From Marinobacter sp. X15-166B (GTDB lineage Bacteria; Pseudomonadota; Gammaproteobacteria; Pseudomonadales; Oleiphilaceae): a stretch of DNA of 64,000 nucleotides. Shown here piece after piece: positions 1 to 9,869 of the stretch. Every line of letters starts with the position of its first letter. Positions within the stretch are counted from its first letter, which is position 1. The notes below the pieces were generated by a model. It was given only the letters and a program-made list of their open reading frames with translations. It was not told the origin of the DNA and searched no databases. The translations under genes and the position numbers were made by a program. The stretch lies in NCBI RefSeq assembly GCF_001752365.1, contig NZ_MEIY01000001.1:3406589-3470588 (forward strand), written 5' to 3'.

Positions 1-1201
1 ATCCCCCGGCCGCACCTTCTCTTTCCGCCCCCCGGCGATGCACAAGGTCCGCATCGCCGGTTTTTGTGGCTGATCCCCGGTACCCAGCAGTTCCGCCGTA
101 TTGCCCCAGTGCAGATCCTGCTTGCGACGCTCTTCAATGCGGGTGACCCGGTGGATCTGTGAAGCCGTGCAGAAGGTGACCGCGTGACCGGATTCCCCTG
201 CGCGCCCGGTCCGGCCAATGCGGTGGGTGTGGTTTTCGGTATCCCGGGCCGGCTCCACATTCACCACCAGCGGCAGTGCCTTGATATCCAGGCCGCGGGC
301 GGCGACATCGGTGGCCACCAAAACGCTGACGCTCTGATTGGCAAACTGCACCAGCACCGCGTCCCGCTCCTTTTGCTCCAGATCACCGTGTAGCGCCATG
401 GCACTGAACCCCCTGACGGACAGCGCCCGGGCAATGTCATCGCACTGCTGCTTGGTGGTGCAAAATGCGATGCACGACTCGGGCTGGTAGGCCGACAAAA
501 CAGCGGCCAGAGCATCCACTTGCTGTCCCGCTTCCACCTCATAAAACATTTCCGCAATATCCGGCTCAGGCTCGTCGTTTCGTACGCGGATATCCACCGG
601 ATTCTGCTGGAAGCTTTCACTCAACGCCCGAATGTCTTTTGGCCAGGTCGCGGAGAACAACAGCGTCTGGCGGCGGGCCGGTGTTGCCGCCAGTATGTCT
701 TCAATGACGTCCCTGAACCCCATGTCCAGCATCCGGTCGGCCTCGTCCAGGACCAGTGTCTGCAGGCGGTCGAGCACCAACGTGCCCTTTTGCAAATGGT
801 CCTGAATCCGGCCCGGCGTACCGACCACCACGTGGGCCCCGTGACTCAGCGAGCCGATCTGTGGTCCCAGAGCCACCCCCCCCGCACAGGGTGAGCACCT
901 TCAGGTTGCCCTTGGCGCGGGCCAATTCCCGCAGGGACTTGGCCACCTGATCCGCCAGTTCACGGGTGGGACACAACACCATCCCCTGCACCGCAAACAG
1001 CCGTGGGCGCAGTTTTTCGATCAACCCGATGCCGAACGCCGCGGTTTTCCCGCTGCCGGTTTTGGCCAGCGCAATCACGTCACGCCCTGCCAGCGCCGGG
1101 GGCAACGCCTGGGATTGAACCGCGGTCGGTTGCTGATAGCCGAGGCGGGCAAGGTTGGCCAGCATGGCGTTAGAAAGCCCGAGGGAGTCGAAAGAAGACA
1201 T
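1..1201 (-). CDS. dbpA: ATP-dependent RNA helicase DbpA, 3' end beyond window, frameshifted as read
   Basis: DEAD-box RNA helicase that in E. coli is targeted to hairpin 92 of 23S rRNA and acts in late 50S assembly. The start at 1201 gives an N-terminal Q-motif region, Walker A AKTGSGKTAAF and PTRELADQ. After about residue 105 the frame breaks at a run of eight C (876-883; G on the coding strand). Removing one base restores an open frame to the window edge, containing DEADRMLDMGF, SATWP, the LHGDLEQ region, DVAARGLDIK and HRIGRTGRAG. The last visible residues (MRTLCIAGGRKEKVRPGD) match the start of the DbpA-type C-terminal RNA-binding domain, which separates it from RhlE or SrmB. About 400 codons are visible; the last roughly 60 lie outside. 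The gene is probably intact in the organism (see findings). Confidence 0.85.
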
Positions 1202-1321
1202 AGCGAAAACCTGAAGATTGAGTCGATTGGTTCCGGGGAGGATTGGAGACAGCGTATACTACCGGAATACCGACCCAGAGTCAGAATCCACGGATTCATC
1301 CAATCAGTAACGGAGTTTTAG

Positions 1322-1858
1322 ATGGCCTCACTTCAGGAGCAGCTGCTGAAAGCAGGGTTAGCAGACGAAAAGAAAATCAGAGCCGTGCGCCAGGAAAAGC
1401 GTAAACAACGCAAGCAACAACCCAAGGGCACGGTGCAAACCAGCGAGGCCCAGCTAAGGGTTGAGCAGGCCCGGGCGGAAAAAGCAGAACGGGACCGCGA
1501 ACTGAACCGGCAGCGCCAACAGGAAGCTGAAAAAAAGGCCATCGCCGCGCAAATCCGGCAACTGGTGGAAACCAACCGTCTCAACCGGTCCCGTTGCGAA
1601 GAGTCCTACCAGTTCGTGCACGGCAAGAAAATTAAAAAACTGCTCGTGGATGAGACCATGATTGACCAGCTCTCCCGTGGTCGCCTGGCCATTGTTTTCA
1701 ACAATGAGCAATACGATGTGGTACCGGAGGGTGTTGCGCGCAAGATTATGGAGCGGGATGAACACGCGGTAATCGTGCTTCACGAACGTCACCAGGATGA
1801 CGACACCACCGATGATCCGTACGCCGGGTATGAGATACCCGATGACCTGATGTGGTGA
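1322..1858 (+). CDS. DUF2058 family protein (YaiL-like)
   Basis: 178-residue soluble protein of the DUF2058/YaiL family, with no established biochemical role. The N-terminal half (about residues 1-85) is very rich in Lys, Arg, Gln and Glu and reads as a long charged helix or coiled coil. The C-terminal half (about 90-178) holds the conserved YQFVHGKKIKKL segment and ends in an acidic tail (DDDTTDDPYAGYEIPDDLMW). An AACGGAG ribosome site lies just upstream. A TATACT -10-like box at 1255-1260 has no convincing -35. The gene is divergent from dbpA and ends at a strong bidirectional terminator. The basic N-terminus suggests nucleic-acid contact, but that is inference. Confidence 0.85.
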   Translation: MASLQEQLLKAGLADEKKIRAVRQEKRKQRKQQPKGTVQTSEAQLRVEQARAEKAERDRELNRQRQQEAEKKAIAAQIRQLVETNRLNRSRCEESYQFVHGKKIKKLLVDETMIDQLSRGRLAIVFNNEQYDVVPEGVARKIMERDEHAVIVLHERHQDDDTTDDPYAGYEIPDDLMW

Positions 1859-1884
1859 GATCGGGTTTGCAGGAGCACACAAAC

Positions 1885-1912
1885 AAAAAACCCCGCCGAG
1901 GCGGGGTTTTTT
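1885..1912. terminator. Bidirectional intrinsic terminator
   Basis: GC stem CCCCGCC/GGCGGGG flanked by six A on the left and six T on the right, so it gives a U-tract on both strands. It serves the DUF2058 gene on + and the tRNA-Ser/tRNA-Arg operon on -. Confidence 0.9.
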
Positions 1913-1920
1913 GTGGAATA

Positions 1921-1997
1921 TGGCGCGGCTGGGAGGATTCGAACCTCCGACCGCTCGGTTCGTAGCCGAGTACTCTATCCAGCTGAGCTACAGCCGC
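1921..1997 (-). tRNA. tRNA-Arg (anticodon ACG)
   Basis: 77-nt cloverleaf on the minus strand. The acceptor arm is GCGGCTG/CAGCCGC with discriminator G and a genome-encoded CCA (1921-1923). The anticodon loop CTACGAA gives ACG, and the T-loop GGTTCGAATCC is canonical. It is identical in sequence to the copy at 2033-2109 and is the last gene of the Ser-Arg-Arg tRNA operon before the terminator. Confidence 0.96.
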
Positions 1998-2032
1998 TTA
2001 TAAAATCAGGCAAGGGATGGTCTGGTTTAAAT

Positions 2033-2109
2033 TGGCGCGGCTGGGAGGATTCGAACCTCCGACCGCTCGGTTCGTAGCCGAGTACTCTATCCAGCTGAGC
2101 TACAGCCGC
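2033..2109 (-). tRNA. tRNA-Arg (anticodon ACG), second identical copy
   Basis: 77 nt, identical to the copy 35 bp downstream, including the encoded CCA (2033-2035). Tandem tRNA-Arg(ACG) genes beside tRNA-Ser(GCU) and csrA recall the E. coli serV-argVYZQ arrangement, so this is a conserved cluster rather than a recent unique duplication. Confidence 0.96.
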
Positions 2110-2182
2110 GTCGCAGAAAACCATAACATATTGCACTGCTGTTCTCTTCATTATTTATCGCACCTGCCAGAGCCGGCGATAA

Positions 2183-2274
<92 letters not shown>

Positions 2275-2282
2275 TTGAGAAC

Positions 2283-2311
2283 GGAGCGTATACTACCACA
2301 ACATTTCTGTT
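2283..2311 (-). promoter_or_regulatory. Tentative promoter of the tRNA operon
   Basis: Upstream of tRNA-Ser the minus strand reads ATGAAA, an 18-bp spacer, then TATACG, followed by a GC-rich discriminator (CTCCG) of the kind seen at stringently controlled tRNA promoters. Each hexamer matches consensus at about 4 of 6 positions, so the call is weak and rests mainly on location. Confidence 0.3.
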
Positions 2312-2360
2312 TTCATAGACTTGACAAGGTTTTTTTCTCGCCTTTTTTCATAAAATAACG

Positions 2361-2396
2361 AAAAAAACCGCCAGGAACTACCCTGGCGGTTTTTTT
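2361..2396 (-). terminator. Intrinsic terminator downstream of csrA
   Basis: Inverted repeat ACCGCCAGG/CCTGGCGGT around a short loop, bounded by seven A and seven T. On the minus strand it lies just after the csrA stop codon and separates csrA from the tRNA operon. Confidence 0.9.
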
Positions 2397-2402
2397 GAAT
2401 TC

Positions 2403-2603
2403 TCAGCTGTTACCGGGTTCCGGCTCGTCACTGTCACCCTTTTCACTCTGAATACGCTGGTAAATTTCTTCGCGGTGAACGGCAACATCCTTCGGTGCAT
2501 CCACCCCAATACGCACCTGGTTCCCCTTGACCCCCAAAACAGTGACCGTCACCTCGTCACCAATCATCAGGGTTTCGCCTACGCGGCGAGTTAAAATCAA
2601 CAT
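2403..2603 (-). CDS. csrA: Carbon storage regulator CsrA (RsmA)
   Basis: 66-residue post-transcriptional regulator. CsrA dimers bind GGA motifs in mRNA leaders and alter translation or stability, controlling central carbon metabolism, motility and biofilm. The sequence is canonical: [16 protein letters not shown] at the start, then [15 protein letters not shown] and [18 protein letters not shown] with the RNA-contacting basic and VHREE residues. The tail after residue 53 is acidic, as in longer CsrA proteins. AAGGAG sits at good spacing upstream. It is separated from lysC by about 180 bp that should hold its promoter, though I cannot pick convincing boxes there. Confidence 0.97.
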   Translation of the reverse strand: MLILTRRVGETLMIGDEVTVTVLGVKGNQVRIGVDAPKDVAVHREEIYQRIQSEKGDSDEPEPGNS

Positions 2604-2786
2604 ACAACTGCTCCTTAGCTGAGCGTCCTGTTCCGACTTACTGATTTCGGCAAAATTTATGTTTATACGGCTTTATCGCGGGCGCACAGCCGAGTGAACA
2701 GCCGCAGATACACCTACAAAGTGATCATACCGCCACTGCGGACCGAATGCGCCCTCTTTTAATGTACGAAGCCGCGACAACCCGGA

Positions 2787-4028
2787 TTACTTGTCGCCGC
2801 CATCTCTCTCAGGCTGGTGCAGTTCAAACGCACTGTGCAATGCGCGCACCGCCAGCTCAAGATACTTCTCATCGATCACCACCGACACCTTGATTTCGGA
2901 CGTGGCGATCATCTGGATATTGATGCCCTCACCCGCCAGCGCTTCAAACATGGTGGTCGCTACACCGGTGTGCGAACGCATGCCCACGCCAACAATGCTG
3001 ACCTTGGCAATTCCGGTGTCCCCACTGACCTCGCGGGCGCCCAGCTGGGAGGAGGTCCGCTCCAGAATGTCGATCGCCCGTTTGAAGTCATTACGGGGCA
3101 CCGTAAAGGTGAAATCGGTGCGGTTGTCGGCGCCGACGTTCTGGATAATCATATCGACATCGATATTGGCGTCGCTGATGGGTTTTAAAATACCCAGCGC
3201 ACTCCCCGGAGTATCGGGCACACCGGTAATGGTCACCTTTGCTTCATCACGATTAAATGCTATGCCAGATACAACCGGTTGTTCCATGACGCTGTCATCC
3301 TCAAGTGTAATCAGGGTGCCTTCACCGTCCTGGAAACTGGACAACACCCTTAGTGGAACGTGGTACTTACCTGCAAACTCTACCGACCGAATCTGCAGAA
3401 TCTTTGAGCCCAGGCTGGCCATTTCAAGCATTTCTTCAAAGGTGATCCGCTCCAGCCTGCGGGCACTGTCAACGACCCGCGGGTCTGTCGTATAGACGCC
3501 GTCGACGTCCGTATAAATCTGGCACTCATCGGCCTTCAACGCGGCCGCCAGGGCCACCGCAGTGGTATCCGAGCCTCCGCGACCCAGCGTGGTGATATTG
3601 CCGTGTTCATCCATGCCCTGGAATCCGGCCACCACCACCACCCGACCGGCATCCAGATCCGCACGCATGCGCTCGCCGTCAATCTGGCGAATGCGGGCCT
3701 TGGTGTGGGTGCTGTCGGTCAGGATTTTCACCTGCGCGCCCGTGTAGGAGCGCGCCTCACAACCACGCTTGTGCAAGGCCATGGAAAGCAACGCAATGGT
3801 GACCTGCTCACCGGTGGAAATGAGCACGTCCATCTCCCGGGGCGACGGTTCATCCACGATGTGACCCGCAAGATCAATCAACCGGTTGGTCTCTCCGCTC
3901 ATCGCAGAAACCACGACCACTACATCGTGACCCGCTTTTCGGAAACCGCACACCTTTTCGGCAACCGCCTCTATCCGCTCTGGGGTACCAACAGAGGTAC
4001 CGCCATATTTCTGAACATACAAAGCCAT
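2787..4028 (-). CDS. lysC: Aspartate kinase (lysC-type, monofunctional)
   Basis: Phosphorylates aspartate in the first step of lysine, threonine, methionine and diaminopimelate synthesis. Start taken at MALYVQKYGGTSVG (4028); the open frame extends to 4058 but lacks a ribosome site there. 413 residues. The kinase domain covers about 1-250, with KYGGTSVG and TTLGRGGSDTTAVALA. Two ACT domains follow (about 265-413, ITGVPDTPGSALGI and VSIVGVGMRSHTGV), indicating feedback control by lysine and/or threonine. It lies 69 bp downstream of alaS on the same strand and is probably co-transcribed; no lysine riboswitch could fit in that gap. Confidence 0.95.
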   Translation of the reverse strand: MALYVQKYGGTSVGTPERIEAVAEKVCGFRKAGHDVVVVVSAMSGETNRLIDLAGHIVDEPSPREMDVLISTGEQVTIALLSMALHKRGCEARSYTGAQVKILTDSTHTKARIRQIDGERMRADLDAGRVVVVAGFQGMDEHGNITTLGRGGSDTTAVALAAALKADECQIYTDVDGVYTTDPRVVDSARRLERITFEEMLEMASLGSKILQIRSVEFAGKYHVPLRVLSSFQDGEGTLITLEDDSVMEQPVVSGIAFNRDEAKVTITGVPDTPGSALGILKPISDANIDVDMIIQNVGADNRTDFTFTVPRNDFKRAIDILERTSSQLGAREVSGDTGIAKVSIVGVGMRSHTGVATTMFEALAGEGINIQMIATSEIKVSVVIDEKYLELAVRALHSAFELHQPERDGGDK

Positions 4029-4097
4029 GTTCTTTCCAATACTCCGGGGAATCCACAACGGCCGTCATCTGCCGTCAATTTTATATAAATCAGCCTT

Positions 4098-6725
4098 TTA
4101 GCCGATGTTCTTCGCAAGCCACTCAGGCACACCCGCCAGAGCTTCGGCCAGTTTGGCGGGGGCGTTGCCGCCGCCCTGGGCCATGTCCGGGCGGCCGCCG
4201 CCCTTGCCGTCAACCAGGGAGCACAGATGTTTCATCAGATCACCCGCCTTGACGCGACCGGTCGATGCCTTGGTGACACCGGCCACCAGAATCACCTTGT
4301 CGTCGGCGACACTGGCAAGTACTACCACCCCTTCCCCCAGCTTGTTCTTCAACTGATCGGTGGTGTCCATCAGCGCCTTACGGTCAGCGCCCGGCACTTC
4401 CGCCGCCACCACCTTCAGGCCGTCAACCTCCACCGCAGAACCCGCCAGATCGGTTCCCGCCGAACTGGCCAGACGTGCTTTCAACTGGGCCACTTCTTTC
4501 TCCAGCTGGCGACTACGCTCCAGTGTGGCCTGAAGTTTATCAACCAGCGTTTCCCGGCTGCCTTTGAGCAGCCGAGCCGCTTCGCGCAGGGCACGTTCCG
4601 ACTCATCGACCCACGCCAGGGCATTCATACCGGTTACCGCCTCGATCCGGCGCACACCCGACGAGATGCCGCTTTCCGAGGTAATGCGCAACATGCCGAT
4701 ATCGCCGGTACGGGCAACGTGTGTGCCACCGCACAATTCTACCGAATAGCCGCCGGTTCCCATACTCAAAACCCGCACCGAATCGTCGTATTTTTCCCCG
4801 AACAGCGCCATGGCGCCCTTCGCCAGAGCCTGCTCCATGTCGGTGACTTCGGTTTCCACCGGCGTGTTGGCCAGGATCTGTTCGTTCACCTGGCGCTCAA
4901 CCTCTTTGAGCTCGGTGGCGGTCAGGGCCTCAAAATGGGAAAAATCAAACCGCAACTTGTCCGGATCGACCAGCGAGCCTTTCTGGATAACATGCTCACC
5001 CAGCACCTTGCGCAGCGCGGCGTGCAACAGATGGGTGGCCGAGTGGTTCAGGGCGGTGGCCTGACGCTTGTTATGGTCAATGCGGGCATCGACTTCCAGA
5101 CCGGCAAACAGCTCGCCTTCGATCACCGTTCCGATATGCAGATGGTTATTGCCGTCTTTACGGGTATCGTTGACCTGAAAACGACCACCGCTCCAGGTCA
5201 GCAGGCCGGTATCACCCACCTGCCCACCGGCTTCCGCATAAAAAGGTGTGCGCTCCAACACCACCACCGCGTCCTCTCCGGCCCGGGCCGTGGCTGCTTT
5301 GCCATCGACCAGAACGGTGCGCACGGTTTCGTGGCCATCAATCTGCTCATAACCGGTAAACTCGGTACGCCCGTCCAGATTCAGGCCGGCGTTGTAATCC
5401 ACCCCGAACTTGCTGGCGGCCCGCGCCATTTCACGCTGCCGGTTCATGGCCTGCTCGTAACCGTCGTAATCCAGCGTCAGCCCCCGTTCACGGGCAATAT
5501 CGTTGGTCAGATCAACGGGAAAGCCGTAGGTGTCGTACAGGGTGAAGATGGTCTCGCCGGGTATTTCCGTGCCCGCGAGGGCGGCAATATCCTGTTCCAG
5601 CAGCCGCAACCCCTTATCCAGGGTCTTGGCGAACTGCTCTTCCTCTTGCAGCAGCACTTTTTCGATTTGCGGCTGACTGCTCTTCAGTTGCGGAAAGGCG
5701 TCCCCCATCAACTCAACCACGGCCGCCGCCAGTTTATAGAAAAAGGGGCCTTCGGCGCCAAGCTTGTTACCGTGCCGGGCAGCACGGCGGATGATCCGGC
5801 GAAGCACAAACCCGCGCCCCTCATTGGAGGGCATCACCCCGTCGGCAATCAGAAACGCGCAGGAGCGGATATGGTCCGCCACCACCCGCAGGGACGACTC
5901 GGTGGTAGGAGCATTGCCCAGCAACTTCGACGCCGCGGCCAGCAGGTCCTGGAACAGGTCGATTTCGTAATTACTGTGTACGCCCTGCAATACCGCGGCA
6001 ATACGTTCCAGCCCCATGCCGGTGTCCACCGAAGGCTTGGGCAATGGCAGCATTTCGCCGTCCGCCGTACGATTGTACTGCATGAAGACCACGTTCCAGA
6101 TTTCGATGTAACGATCACCGTCTTCGTCCGGGCTGCCCGGCGGACCACCCGCGACCCCTTCGCCATGATCGTAAAAAATTTCCGTACAGGGACCGCAGGG
6201 ACCGGTATCCCCCATTTGCCAGAAGTTGTCGGACGCATAGGGTGCGCCGCCGTTGTCGCCGATGCGCACGATGCGCTCTGCCGGAACCCCGATTTCCTTG
6301 TTCCAGATATCAAAAGCTTCGTCATCGGTTTCGTACACGGTGACCCATAGCTTGTCTTTGGCCAGCTGCAAATGTTCGTCGCCGGTCAGAAACGTCCACG
6401 CAAAGTGAATGGCGTCACGCTTGAAATAATCGCCGAAACTGAAATTGCCCAGCATCTCGAAAAACGTGTGGTGGCGCGCGGTGTAACCGACGTTCTCGAG
6501 GTCGTTGTGCTTGCCCCCGGCCCGCACGCACTTCTGGGAGCTGGTGGCGCGCACGTAATCCCGCTGCTCCCGCCCCAGAAACAGATCCTTGAACTGATTC
6601 ATCCCGGCGTTGGTAAACAGCAGAGTCGGATCATCTGCAGGTACCAGCGAACTACTGGCAACAATGGTGTGGCCCTGCTGCTTAAAGTACTCAAGAAACG
6701 CCTGACGCAACTCTGCGGTTTTCAT
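4098..6725 (-). CDS. alaS: Alanyl-tRNA synthetase
   Basis: Class II synthetase charging tRNA-Ala. Start taken at [14 protein letters not shown] (6725), preceded by AAGGTAGGG; the frame runs to 6836 but the extra N-terminus has no family counterpart. 875 residues, the usual length. The catalytic core has [11 protein letters not shown] and [17 protein letters not shown]. The editing domain carries [11 protein letters not shown] (about 561) and CGGTHV (about 664), which bind zinc and clear mischarged Ser/Gly. The C-Ala domain ends the protein ([12 protein letters not shown]). A perfect 6-bp hairpin lies in its leader (6800-6815). Confidence 0.97.
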   Translation of the reverse strand: MKTAELRQAFLEYFKQQGHTIVASSSLVPADDPTLLFTNAGMNQFKDLFLGREQRDYVRATSSQKCVRAGGKHNDLENVGYTARHHTFFEMLGNFSFGDYFKRDAIHFAWTFLTGDEHLQLAKDKLWVTVYETDDEAFDIWNKEIGVPAERIVRIGDNGGAPYASDNFWQMGDTGPCGPCTEIFYDHGEGVAGGPPGSPDEDGDRYIEIWNVVFMQYNRTADGEMLPLPKPSVDTGMGLERIAAVLQGVHSNYEIDLFQDLLAAASKLLGNAPTTESSLRVVADHIRSCAFLIADGVMPSNEGRGFVLRRIIRRAARHGNKLGAEGPFFYKLAAAVVELMGDAFPQLKSSQPQIEKVLLQEEEQFAKTLDKGLRLLEQDIAALAGTEIPGETIFTLYDTYGFPVDLTNDIARERGLTLDYDGYEQAMNRQREMARAASKFGVDYNAGLNLDGRTEFTGYEQIDGHETVRTVLVDGKAATARAGEDAVVVLERTPFYAEAGGQVGDTGLLTWSGGRFQVNDTRKDGNNHLHIGTVIEGELFAGLEVDARIDHNKRQATALNHSATHLLHAALRKVLGEHVIQKGSLVDPDKLRFDFSHFEALTATELKEVERQVNEQILANTPVETEVTDMEQALAKGAMALFGEKYDDSVRVLSMGTGGYSVELCGGTHVARTGDIGMLRITSESGISSGVRRIEAVTGMNALAWVDESERALREAARLLKGSRETLVDKLQATLERSRQLEKEVAQLKARLASSAGTDLAGSAVEVDGLKVVAAEVPGADRKALMDTTDQLKNKLGEGVVVLASVADDKVILVAGVTKASTGRVKAGDLMKHLCSLVDGKGGGRPDMAQGGGNAPAKLAEALAGVPEWLAKNIG

Positions 6726-6799
6726 AACCCTACCTTGATGCACATTACAATTATCCGGTGGAAAGACCCATGAGGCTTGTGACTGATCTGATCGCACGG

Positions 6800-6815
6800 G
6801 CCGCTGCAAAGCGGC
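6800..6815 (-). other. Small perfect hairpin in the alaS leader
   Basis: GCCGCT-GCAA-AGCGGC, a 6-bp all-matched stem with a 4-nt loop about 75 bp upstream of the alaS start. No run of T follows. It could be a leader structure or simply the palindromic part of an operator; E. coli AlaRS has been reported to repress its own gene through a palindrome near the promoter. Function here is unproven. Confidence 0.35.
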
Positions 6816-6943
6816 TACTCTAACACACGCTGGCAACAGGCAAAACGAGAAACGATGACGACTGCTTCTCGGCCGCTTTCGCGCTATACTCCTGCGCCGC
6901 TAGACACGACTCAACAGGCCCCAAAGTTCCAGAGGAGCACTAC

Positions 6944-7480
6944 ATGCCGCGCCGCTTTCACAATGACGATGAGCTGCTGCCACCCGCGAGCCTGACCCGG
7001 CGACTCGCAGCCATCCTGTACGACAGTCTGATTGCCCTGGCCGTGCTGATGGTGACGGCCTGGCTGTACACCCTGGCGGCGGCTTCTCTGGTCGGGTTCG
7101 ACCACTACGAAGCGATGGCCGAAGCGGGAACGCTGGAATCCGATCCGCTGCTGTCATCGTTTTTGTTCGTCACCCTGTTTCTGTTCTTTGGCTACTTCTG
7201 GGTGCGCTCCGGACAGACCCTGGGCATGCAGGTCTGGCGGATCCGGGTGCAAACCATGAACGGCCTGTCCATCAGTTGGGTGCAGGCACTGAAACGTTAC
7301 ATGCTGGCCGCTTTGACCTTTTTTGCCGTGCTGATCTGCGCGTTTTACTTTGGCGCCCTCAGTCTGCTGCTGACCCTGCCATTATTGATCGCCTGCTTCT
7401 GGCCGCGCAACGGATTATCGCTGATAGACCAGTTCTCTGGCACCTACGTAGCGCGGGTGCCTAACCAGCGCGCCTCATGA
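6944..7480 (+). CDS. RDD family membrane protein
   Basis: 178 residues, RDD-domain family, with no assigned activity in this lineage. The cytosolic start (MPRRFHNDDELLPPASLTRRLAA) leads into hydrophobic segments at about 21-52, 68-88, 118-135 and 138-155. Conserved family features are LTRRLAAILYDSLI, SGQTLGMQVWRIRV and LSLIDQFSGT near the C-terminus, where Asp-Gln-Phe aligns with the usual D-x-x-x-x-T block. Ribosome site GAGGAG is six bases from ATG. A TATACT box (6885-6890) lies upstream but no good -35. Its 3' end overlaps convergent lptG by 20 bp. Confidence 0.85.
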   Translation: MPRRFHNDDELLPPASLTRRLAAILYDSLIALAVLMVTAWLYTLAAASLVGFDHYEAMAEAGTLESDPLLSSFLFVTLFLFFGYFWVRSGQTLGMQVWRIRVQTMNGLSISWVQALKRYMLAALTFFAVLICAFYFGALSLLLTLPLLIACFWPRNGLSLIDQFSGTYVARVPNQRAS

Positions 7481-8528
7481 GCACCCCCCCGATGAGTGCA
7501 TTCACCGCAATGGGCACCAGAATGGCAAGCGCCGGGTTAAAGCCGAACACCAGACTCATTGGCCCCAGCAGATCCTGCATGTACTTGAACAGCAACCCCA
7601 CAATCAGGCCGGTGAACACCCGGAAACCCATGGTTACGGACCGCAACGGCCCGAAGATGAACGAGATGGCCACCAGCACCATGACCGCGGTGCCGAGAGG
7701 CATCAGTACTTTCTTCCAGAACGCCAGCCAGTAACTGGCCGCGTTCAGGCCCTGGGCATCCAGATACGACGCGTAGGTATACAACCCGCTGATCGCCAGA
7801 TTTTCCGGCTTCACAATCAACACACTCAAGACATCCGGCGACAGCCCTGTGTCCCAGCGCTGACTGGCCTGCGTCTCACGGCGGGTTTGCTCCCGCGACA
7901 CCAGGGTGGTTACCGCATTTTCCAGCTCCCAATGATCGCCATGATAGATCGCCCGCTCGGCAAAGGTCGCTGACGCCATCCAGCGTGCCTCCTCAAAGCG
8001 GAACAGGGAAACGCCGAACAGCACCCCGTCAGTACCGACCGCATTGAGGTGTATAAAGGTGTCCCCCTCCCGGTGCCAGACACCCCGAGCCGACGCAATA
8101 TTTTGCCCGGCCCCCTGGGCAATGGCCTTGTGGCTCTGGGCCGAACGTTCAAACGGAGGCGCCAGGTACTCACCGATCAACAACCCGACAACCACCACAA
8201 TCAGGGCAGGCTTCATCGCGGACCAGACCACCCGGCGCAGGGACACACCGGCGGCGCGGACGACCGTCAGTTCGGATGAACTGGCCATGGAACCCAGTCC
8301 GATCAGACAGCCCATAAAGGCGCCGAGTGGCAGGTAATCGTATATCCGGCGAGGCAGAGTCATCAGCACATACAGCAGCGCCTGCCAGGTCTGGTAGTCG
8401 GCCTGGGTGTCATCAAGCTCGGCAATGAAGCCGAAAATCAGATCCAGCGACAGCACCACCACCATCACCAGCAGGATGGCACCGCCGACCGTCTGCATGA
8501 CGTAATTATCAATTTTACGCACCGGCAC
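7461..8528 (-). CDS. lptG: LPS export ABC transporter permease LptG
   Basis: Inner-membrane permease that pairs with LptF and the LptB2 ATPase to extract lipopolysaccharide and push it onto LptC-LptA. 355 residues in LptF/LptG family layout: three N-terminal membrane helices (about 14-34, 60-80, 100-120), a periplasmic beta-jellyroll (about 130-265) and three C-terminal helices (about 275-352). RAAGVSLRRVVW in the cytoplasmic loop is the coupling region for LptB. The start overlaps the end of lptF by 14 bp, so the two are translationally coupled. Confidence 0.93.
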   Translation of the reverse strand: MPVRKIDNYVMQTVGGAILLVMVVVLSLDLIFGFIAELDDTQADYQTWQALLYVLMTLPRRIYDYLPLGAFMGCLIGLGSMASSSELTVVRAAGVSLRRVVWSAMKPALIVVVVGLLIGEYLAPPFERSAQSHKAIAQGAGQNIASARGVWHREGDTFIHLNAVGTDGVLFGVSLFRFEEARWMASATFAERAIYHGDHWELENAVTTLVSREQTRRETQASQRWDTGLSPDVLSVLIVKPENLAISGLYTYASYLDAQGLNAASYWLAFWKKVLMPLGTAVMVLVAISFIFGPLRSVTMGFRVFTGLIVGLLFKYMQDLLGPMSLVFGFNPALAILVPIAVNALIGGVLMRRAG

Positions 8529-9633
8529 CCTCCCCGGCGGGCGGACCGCTGCGCATCAGGCGCCGGCGTTGTCGCCACGCGCCGCCGAACTGGAGCCACA
8601 ACCCCAGCGTCAGAAACAGCGCGTGCACCCACAGCAACCCGATCCACTCCGGCACCTTGCCACTGGCCAGCGCATCCCGGGCGACAATCAACAGCCCCAG
8701 ATACAGTACATACACCAGCATGGCCGGCAGCAGATGAAAAAACCGGCCTTGCCGGGGGTTCACCCGACTCAAACGCACCGCCAGCAGGGTGACGATGGGT
8801 ACGATCAATGGCAAGGTGAAGCGCCAATGCAGTATGGCGCGATCTGCCGGGTCCGTGGAGGCCATCAGTTGCCGGGTGCTGACAGCCTCATCCAGCAACT
8901 TGTCGCCTCCGCTGCCCGCCTGAATTTTCAGGCCATAGGCATCGAATTCGGTCACCCGGTAATCCAGGCTGCCCGGTGCACCTTCGAACCGGGTACCGCC
9001 CTCCAGAATCAGGAAACGGCTGCCGCTTTCGTCATCAATCAGCTGGGAGCCGGTATCAGCGGATATCAGGGTCAGCTGCTGCCGCCCGGGGTTGAGCTCA
9101 GCAATGAACACCCCCTGCAATTCCCGCTTGTCGTCGCTCAGCGCCTCGGTATAGGTGACCCGGCCGCCGGACGCGAGGGTCTGAAAACGCCCGGGAGCGA
9201 GCATTTCAAACTCCGTGGCTTTACGCTGTTCGTTGAAAATCTCCTCGACTTTTTTCATGCCCCAGGGCGACACGTAGAGACTCATGGCAGCCACCACCAG
9301 CGTCACTACCAGACTCGCCCCCAGAGTTTGCAACAGGATCTGGCGGTCGCTGACGCCGCAGGAAAACAACACCGTCATTTCGCTGTCCAGGTACATCCGG
9401 CCATAGGCCAGCAGTATGCCGATAAACAAACCCAACGGCAGGATCAATTCGAGAAACCCGGGAAACCGGTAGGCCATGATCTGGAACAGCACATCGCCCG
9501 CCAACTTGCCCGCGGCCGCGTCCGCCAGATACTTGATAAAACGGCCGCTCATAAACACCAGCAACAAAATGCCGGACACCGCCAGCATGCTGATCATCAC
9601 TTGTCGGGTCAGATATCGGAAAACAATACGCAA
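8515..9633 (-). CDS. lptF: LPS export ABC transporter permease LptF
   Basis: Partner permease of LptG. 372 residues, starting MRIVFRYLTRQVMISMLAVS. Three N-terminal membrane helices (about 12-32, 52-75, 98-120), a periplasmic jellyroll (about 130-265) and three C-terminal helices (about 275-360). LYSCGVSDRQILLQ-type coupling region (here FSCGVSDRQILLQTLGAS, about 90-107). First gene of an lptF-lptG operon divergent from pepA, the usual arrangement in gammaproteobacteria. Confidence 0.93.
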   Translation of the reverse strand: MRIVFRYLTRQVMISMLAVSGILLLVFMSGRFIKYLADAAAGKLAGDVLFQIMAYRFPGFLELILPLGLFIGILLAYGRMYLDSEMTVLFSCGVSDRQILLQTLGASLVVTLVVAAMSLYVSPWGMKKVEEIFNEQRKATEFEMLAPGRFQTLASGGRVTYTEALSDDKRELQGVFIAELNPGRQQLTLISADTGSQLIDDESGSRFLILEGGTRFEGAPGSLDYRVTEFDAYGLKIQAGSGGDKLLDEAVSTRQLMASTDPADRAILHWRFTLPLIVPIVTLLAVRLSRVNPRQGRFFHLLPAMLVYVLYLGLLIVARDALASGKVPEWIGLLWVHALFLTLGLWLQFGGAWRQRRRLMRSGPPAGEGAGA

Positions 9634-9693
9634 GAACGGTCTCTTTCTGGCTGGAAAACGGGGTGGTTCAATGCAACCATGTACTCGATGGCT

Positions 9694-9723
9694 ATTCTAT
9701 GTAACCTGTGTGCTGATTGACAG
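9694..9723 (-). promoter_or_regulatory. Putative sigma-70 promoter for lptFG
   Basis: On the minus strand: CTGTCA, 18-bp spacer, TAGAAT (5 of 6 to TATAAT), about 60 bp before the lptF start. Identified by eye only. Confidence 0.4.
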
Positions 9724-9869
9724 GCCGAAAGCTTCATCGGTCTGCGTGCCGTTGGTGTCCGCCGCGCCACACCGCTTGATAAACTGCCGGCCAGCCCCAA
9801 TGGTAACTAGCAACACGGTTTCAACCCGGTTTTTTTAACCACCCAAATTTCGATCTCTCGGGAGTTTTC

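Noticed and set aside
2320..2325. Perfect TTGACA on the + strand
   Set aside because: No -10 at 16-18 bp and no + strand gene downstream before csrA on the opposite strand.
4029..4097. Possible lysine riboswitch before lysC
   Set aside because: The alaS-lysC gap is 69 bp, far too short, and shows no riboswitch core.
4227..6350. 707-codon open frame antisense to alaS
   Set aside because: Long antisense frames are common in GC-rich coding DNA; it has no family resemblance and alaS is certain on the other strand.
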